A stretch of 37,017 bases of DNA from an uncultured Phycisphaera sp. Lineage in GTDB: Bacteria > Planctomycetota > Phycisphaerae > Phycisphaerales > SM1A02. The notes beneath the pieces are model-generated. The model made no database searches, had not been told where the DNA came from, and was given only the letters and a program-made list of their open reading frames with translations. Position numbers and translations under genes: made by a program. The stretch spans positions 1-37,017 of the forward strand of contig CALFOM010000218.1 of assembly GCA_937919685.1 (NCBI GenBank), in the 5' to 3' direction. Positions 33,768 to 37,017 of this stretch are shown piece after piece (within the stretch, counting starts at the first letter, position 1; every line of letters begins with the position of its first letter).

Positions 33768-34846
33768 TCGGCCGGGGGAAGCGGGGCGGCGAGGGTGGCG
33801 ACGACCAGCGCCTGGTCTTCCGAGTTCTCGCAGACGGCAAGGACCGTGCCGCGTTCAACCGTCAGCAAGACCGGCGTGGCAATGACGTACTGAGGTCCTT
33901 CGGGAAGCGTATGCAGCGAGCATTCCTCGCACGGCATCGGCATCGCATTCGCCGGATCAATGTCGGGAATGGCGACCGCGATGGCCTTGGTATCGAGGCT
34001 GCCAAAGAAGAAATCTTCGAGCAGCGTGTGGCAGTGCTCGCAGTCGCCTCGGTAGAAGATCACGTGAAATCGATCGGTATCGATCCAGTCGGGAAGCGGC
34101 CTGGAGATCAGCCTTGCGAGCGGGTGCGAAGCGAGTGGGGTGCCCACCCAGCTTTCGAAATCAGCGACGTAGAAAGACTCGAGGGTCGTCGGCATGGTTC
34201 CCCAGCCGTCCATGGTCTGCGGCGCGGGATCGGGCGTTGTCTCCGTGGGCGCGATGGGGATGAGGGTGATCTTCGCGGCGGGCATACTGAAGGCGAGACC
34301 GAATCCGATGGCAACCGCGGCAAGAACCGACAAGAATCGGCCCGGAGGATTCGCCTCGCGGATCGGTCGAAAGAAGATCACGCCCAAGAGCAGAATGGCG
34401 TCGATCGCGAACATGCCGAGCGGCGGGGGGCTGACGGAGCCGAAGCATCCGCAACTCCCGTTCCAGATCGCGCTGATGCCGTCTCGCTGGGCGTCCATTG
34501 CCATGGTGGCGACCAGTACCGCGAGAAAGATTGTCAGGATGAAGGACGCGGCAAATCGGGCGAGCCGCGGGGCGGAGATCATGATCAGCGCGAGCATGAT
34601 TTCCACGGCGATCATCGTGCGGAGCGATGTTCCGAGCCACCAGTTGAGGTTCTCAATTCCAAAGAGCCGGGCCGAGTCGCGCACCACCAGCAGCACCGGT
34701 TCGGGAAGCAGCTTGGGATTGAGGGTGTAGAGCTTGACGCTCGCGCCAGCCAGCAGCCAGAGTGGGACGACCAGGCGGACGAGCAGGGTGCCAATCAGCG
34801 AGCCTCGGTGGGACGGAAGGTTGTCGGTCATTTGGGGACTGGGCAT
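33758..34846 (-). CDS. MauE/DoxX-like membrane protein fused to CxxCH thioredoxin
   Basis: 362 residues. Residues 15-190 have five or six membrane helices like MauE/DoxX-type redox membrane proteins, with the typical Cys132-Gly-Cys134-Phe-Gly loop. Residues about 215-355 are a thioredoxin-like domain: FESWVGTPLASHPLARLISR, FYRGDCEHCHTLLEDFF (Cys269, Cys272), IPDIDPANAMPMPCEECS (Cys306, Cys309) and YVIATPVLLTV (cis-Pro325). By analogy with MauE/VKOR-type systems the membrane part could pass electrons between quinone and the outer thiol domain; that is inference. The ATG shares a base with the gmhA stop (TGATG); Met6 (34831) is an alternative. The end lies in an 11-bp repeat. Confidence 0.72.
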   Translation of the reverse strand: MPSPQMTDNLPSHRGSLIGTLLVRLVVPLWLLAGASVKLYTLNPKLLPEPVLLVVRDSARLFGIENLNWWLGTSLRTMIAVEIMLALIMISAPRLARFAASFILTIFLAVLVATMAMDAQRDGISAIWNGSCGCFGSVSPPPLGMFAIDAILLLGVIFFRPIREANPPGRFLSVLAAVAIGFGLAFSMPAAKITLIPIAPTETTPDPAPQTMDGWGTMPTTLESFYVADFESWVGTPLASHPLARLISRPLPDWIDTDRFHVIFYRGDCEHCHTLLEDFFFGSLDTKAIAVAIPDIDPANAMPMPCEECSLHTLPEGPQYVIATPVLLTVERGTVLAVCENSEDQALVVATLAAPLPPADES

Positions 34847-35439
34847 CAGGCTTCATGTTCCGGTTCAAGCATCTCGCAGCAGGCGTGCATCAAGAATTGA
34901 TGGACTTCCTGAATCGTGGCGGAGTCATCGCCTGGGATCACCACGGCGGCGCGACATCCGGACTTCGCCTTGCCGCCGTCTCCACCGAGGAAGCCGATGG
35001 TCGTGGCCCCCTTGCGGTTGGCGACCTCAAGGGCGGCGAGGATATTGGGGCTTCGCCCGGAGGTCGAGAAGACCACCAGTGCATCCTGGTCCGTGAGCAT
35101 CGCCTCGCACTGTCGACTGAAAATCGACTCGAAGCCGTAATCATTGGCGATGCAGGTGATGGCGGTCGGGTCTGCGTTGAGGCAGGCGCTTCGGATCGGG
35201 GCACGATCGGCCCGAAACCGCCCGACGAGTTCTTCGGCAAAGTGCAACGCTTCGGCCGCGGAGCCACCGTTGCCGCAGGTGTAGATGGTCCCGCCGGAAG
35301 CAATGGTGTCTCGGACCGCCTTCAGGACCTTGACGGCACCGTCGGTCTCAGCCTCCAGGGCGTCAAGGGCGGCATCGAGCTTCTGGCGGCGACCCGTCAA
35401 CAGCGTGCGGATCAGATTTTCGGAAGACGTGGCAGGCAT
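34846..35439 (-). CDS. gmhA: Sedoheptulose-7-phosphate isomerase (SIS domain)
   Basis: 197 residues, cytoplasmic SIS-fold enzyme of the GmhA family, which isomerises D-sedoheptulose 7-phosphate to D-glycero-D-manno-heptose 7-phosphate, first step towards ADP- or GDP-heptose for surface glycans. Seen are TCGNGGSAAEALHFAEELVG with the substrate-binding Ser and catalytic Glu, FSTSGRSPNI, and QEVHQFLMHACCE with the conserved histidines. A TACCAT box lies six bases upstream of the ATG. It is the first gene of the minus-strand run leading into the redox cassette, although no functional link to it is evident. The related DiaA is less likely, as GmhA residues are conserved. Confidence 0.88.
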   Translation of the reverse strand: MPATSSENLIRTLLTGRRQKLDAALDALEAETDGAVKVLKAVRDTIASGGTIYTCGNGGSAAEALHFAEELVGRFRADRAPIRSACLNADPTAITCIANDYGFESIFSRQCEAMLTDQDALVVFSTSGRSPNILAALEVANRKGATTIGFLGGDGGKAKSGCRAAVVIPGDDSATIQEVHQFLMHACCEMLEPEHEA

Positions 35440-35445
35440 CCGTGA

Positions 35446-35451
35446 ATGGTA
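35446..35451 (-). promoter_or_regulatory. -10 box of gmhA and the redox cassette (leaderless type)
   Basis: Minus-strand TACCAT, six bases before the gmhA ATG at 35439. Because gmhA is coupled to the next gene, this box probably serves at least those two. Confidence 0.5.
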
Positions 35452-35554
35452 GGTCCTCGAGGGCGATCTGGGGCCGGCCGAAGCCTCGAGATGACGTTTC
35501 CTGAGACACTGCGTCCAATCACCGGCCGGTGGCGAACCGGTATCAGTGCATCTG

Positions 35555-37017
35555 ATGGCAACCGCCTACACCCGCATTCAACTGGAAGACAGAACCAAGA
35601 TGTCCGATTTTCCGATCCATGCCAGCGCCGGTGGCAGCCGAACCTTCACGCATCAGAGCGAGATGCCGGTTCCCCATTCGGCGCTCGCCGACTGGCACTT
35701 CCGTTGCGGTGCCCTCGATCGCCTTCTGCCGCCGTGGCAGGATGTTCGGGTGATCGAAGACTCTGGTCCACTTCGAGCGGGCGCGGAAACGGTGCTCTCC
35801 GTGCCACTCGCCCCCGGGATTCGGAAACGATGGCACGCCCGGATCGAAGAGGCGATTCCCGGTGAACGATTCGTGGATGCGCAGGTCACGGGCCCGTTCG
35901 CCGCATGGCGGCATCAACATTCCTTTCTCGAAAGCGCCGACGCCGGTTCAAGTTGTCTTCGCGACGCCATTGAATATCGCATTCCCTTCGGACCACTGGG
36001 CGCTTTGGGGGCGGGTTACATTCGGAAGGATCTGGAGCGGCTTTTCCGATACCGACATTTTCGGACCGCGAGTGATCTGCGGCGGCATGCCGAAGAAGGC
36101 CCGGGCCGATCGCTCACCGTGGTGATTTCCGGCGCCAGCGGTTTGGTCGGCACGCAGTTGACGGCGTTTTTGGAAACCGGCGGTCATGTGGTTCGACGAT
36201 TGGTCCGTCGGACACCGGATGCGACTCGCGGCGAGTATCGCTGGAATCCCGACTCGGGAGAAATCGACTCGGCGGTGTTCGAGGGCGCCGACGCGGTCGT
36301 GCATCTGGCCGGCGCAGGCATCGCGGATCGACGTTGGTCCGACCAACGAATGAAACTGATTCGCGAATCACGGACCATCGGTACGCGGGTGATCGCCGAA
36401 GCCATGGCAGCGTGTTCGTCGCCGCCTTCGGTGTTCGTTTCCGCCAGTGCGGTGGGCTATTACGGGGATCGCACCGAGCAGGTTGATGACGCGTCGCCCG
36501 CCGGCGAGGGGTTTCTCGCGGACGTCTCGACGGCTTGGGAGCGCGCGGCGGATCCGGCGCGGGCCGCCGGCATTCGGGTCGTTCATCCACGGATCGGCAT
36601 CGTGCTCACCCCCAAGGGTGGTGCGTTGGGCAAGATGTTGCTCCCCTTCAAGTTGGGTGCCGGGGGCCCGATCGGATCCGGGCGTCAGGGGATGAGTTGG
36701 ATCGGCATGGACGATCTGATCGGCGTGTTGCACCGGGTGATGGTCGATGATCAATTCGAAGGTGGTCTGAATGCGACGGCGCCCGAGCCAGTGTCGCAAC
36801 GGACGTTCGCGAAGACCCTGGGCGCCGTCTTGCATCGACCCGCATTCGCACCGATGCCCGCCTTCGCCGCGAAAATTCTCCTGGGTCGGATGGCGGGGCC
36901 GTTGCTCCTTCAAGGCGTCGAGGCAATTCCATCAACCTTGAATGATCGCGGCTTTCGTTTCGAGGCATCGAATCTCGAAACCTGTCTTCGTCTCTTGCTT
37001 GATGGAACGCCACCGTC
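35555..37017 (+). CDS. SRPBCC-epimerase fusion, TIGR01777/YfcH type (partial)
   Basis: About 487 codons in frame with no stop; the gene runs off the right edge but seems nearly complete. Residues about 15-180 are an SRPBCC-like (START-fold, hydrophobic ligand) domain with WHFRCGALDRLLPPW and FRYRHFRTASDL at its end. From about 188 a short-chain dehydrogenase/epimerase domain follows: VVISGASGLVGTQL (Rossmann GxxGxxG), HLAGAGIADRRW, SASAVGYYGDR with the YYG of this family, and HPRIGIVLTPKGGALGKML. TIGR01777 proteins are widespread and poorly characterised; some are linked to cell division or chloroplast biology (SulA-like). The start may be 35555 or 35600, both in frame. Confidence 0.88.
   Translation, partial: MATAYTRIQLEDRTKMSDFPIHASAGGSRTFTHQSEMPVPHSALADWHFRCGALDRLLPPWQDVRVIEDSGPLRAGAETVLSVPLAPGIRKRWHARIEEAIPGERFVDAQVTGPFAAWRHQHSFLESADAGSSCLRDAIEYRIPFGPLGALGAGYIRKDLERLFRYRHFRTASDLRRHAEEGPGRSLTVVISGASGLVGTQLTAFLETGGHVVRRLVRRTPDATRGEYRWNPDSGEIDSAVFEGADAVVHLAGAGIADRRWSDQRMKLIRESRTIGTRVIAEAMAACSSPPSVFVSASAVGYYGDRTEQVDDASPAGEGFLADVSTAWERAADPARAAGIRVVHPRIGIVLTPKGGALGKMLLPFKLGAGGPIGSGRQGMSWIGMDDLIGVLHRVMVDDQFEGGLNATAPEPVSQRTFAKTLGAVLHRPAFAPMPAFAAKILLGRMAGPLLLQGVEAIPSTLNDRGFRFEASNLETCLRLLLDGTPP

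Noticed and set aside
33036-34846. The CxxCH motifs as c-type heme sites
   Set aside because: The cysteines follow a beta strand with FYR/MLYR and precede a helix, and a cis-proline lies downstream, as in thioredoxin folds. Heme attachment is kept only as a lesser alternative.

Overview
The window reads as a chromosomal segment of a GC-rich planctomycete, most likely of the Phycisphaerae. The main pointers are a secreted protein ending in two dockerin-like DLNGDGxVDxxDxxxLLxxWG repeats, many multi-domain secreted redox proteins, a secreted copper-monooxygenase fusion, a DUF255 lipoprotein, and a menaquinone-type methyltransferase. No transposase, integrase, phage gene or CRISPR array was seen, so this looks like core and lineage-specific chromosome rather than an island.

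Layout. Position 1-69 is the signal peptide of a gene leaving the left edge. 200-2218 is a secreted redoxin/cytochrome c/copper monooxygenase/EF-hand fusion. 2284-3126 (minus) is the dockerin-like protein. A tRNA-Arg(ACG) with its own promoter and terminator lies at 3424-3497 (minus). The membrane arm of complex I, nuoJKLMN, runs on the minus strand from 10363 to 3550 with overlapping or near-touching genes; nuoA-I are not adjacent. Divergent from it is pgsA-pgpA (phosphatidylglycerol synthesis). Next come a secreted protein with a cysteine-less thioredoxin fold (minus), lysA and pheA (minus), two polytopic membrane proteins, a DUF255 lipoprotein carrying a DsbD-alpha-like tail, a short-chain asparaginase, a POT peptide transporter with a large pseudopilin-like insert, and a Nudix protein.

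The right third has a lipoprotein and an amidohydrolase-fold protein that has lost its metal ligands (minus), ubiE/menG, a B12-binding-fold protein without the cobalt histidine, an ECF sigma factor with a small membrane partner and a large exported protein, tilS, and a receiver-like protein without the phospho-aspartate. It then has a minus-strand set of gmhA plus three related CxxCH thioredoxin-like proteins, two of them fused to membrane domains. At the right edge is an SRPBCC-epimerase (TIGR01777/YfcH type) gene that runs off the window.

How the genes work together. NuoJ-N and UbiE/MenG belong to one quinone-linked respiratory chain. PgsA and PgpA are consecutive steps of one pathway. PheA and LysA are amino-acid biosynthesis. 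The most distinctive theme is extracytoplasmic thiol/disulfide chemistry: six exported or membrane proteins carry thioredoxin-type folds, and the three-gene CxxCH cassette at 31998-34846 is the best candidate for an undescribed system. A second window-wide pattern is a TAnnnT box exactly 6-7 bases before the start codon of eight genes. It implies widespread leaderless transcription and fixes several starts.
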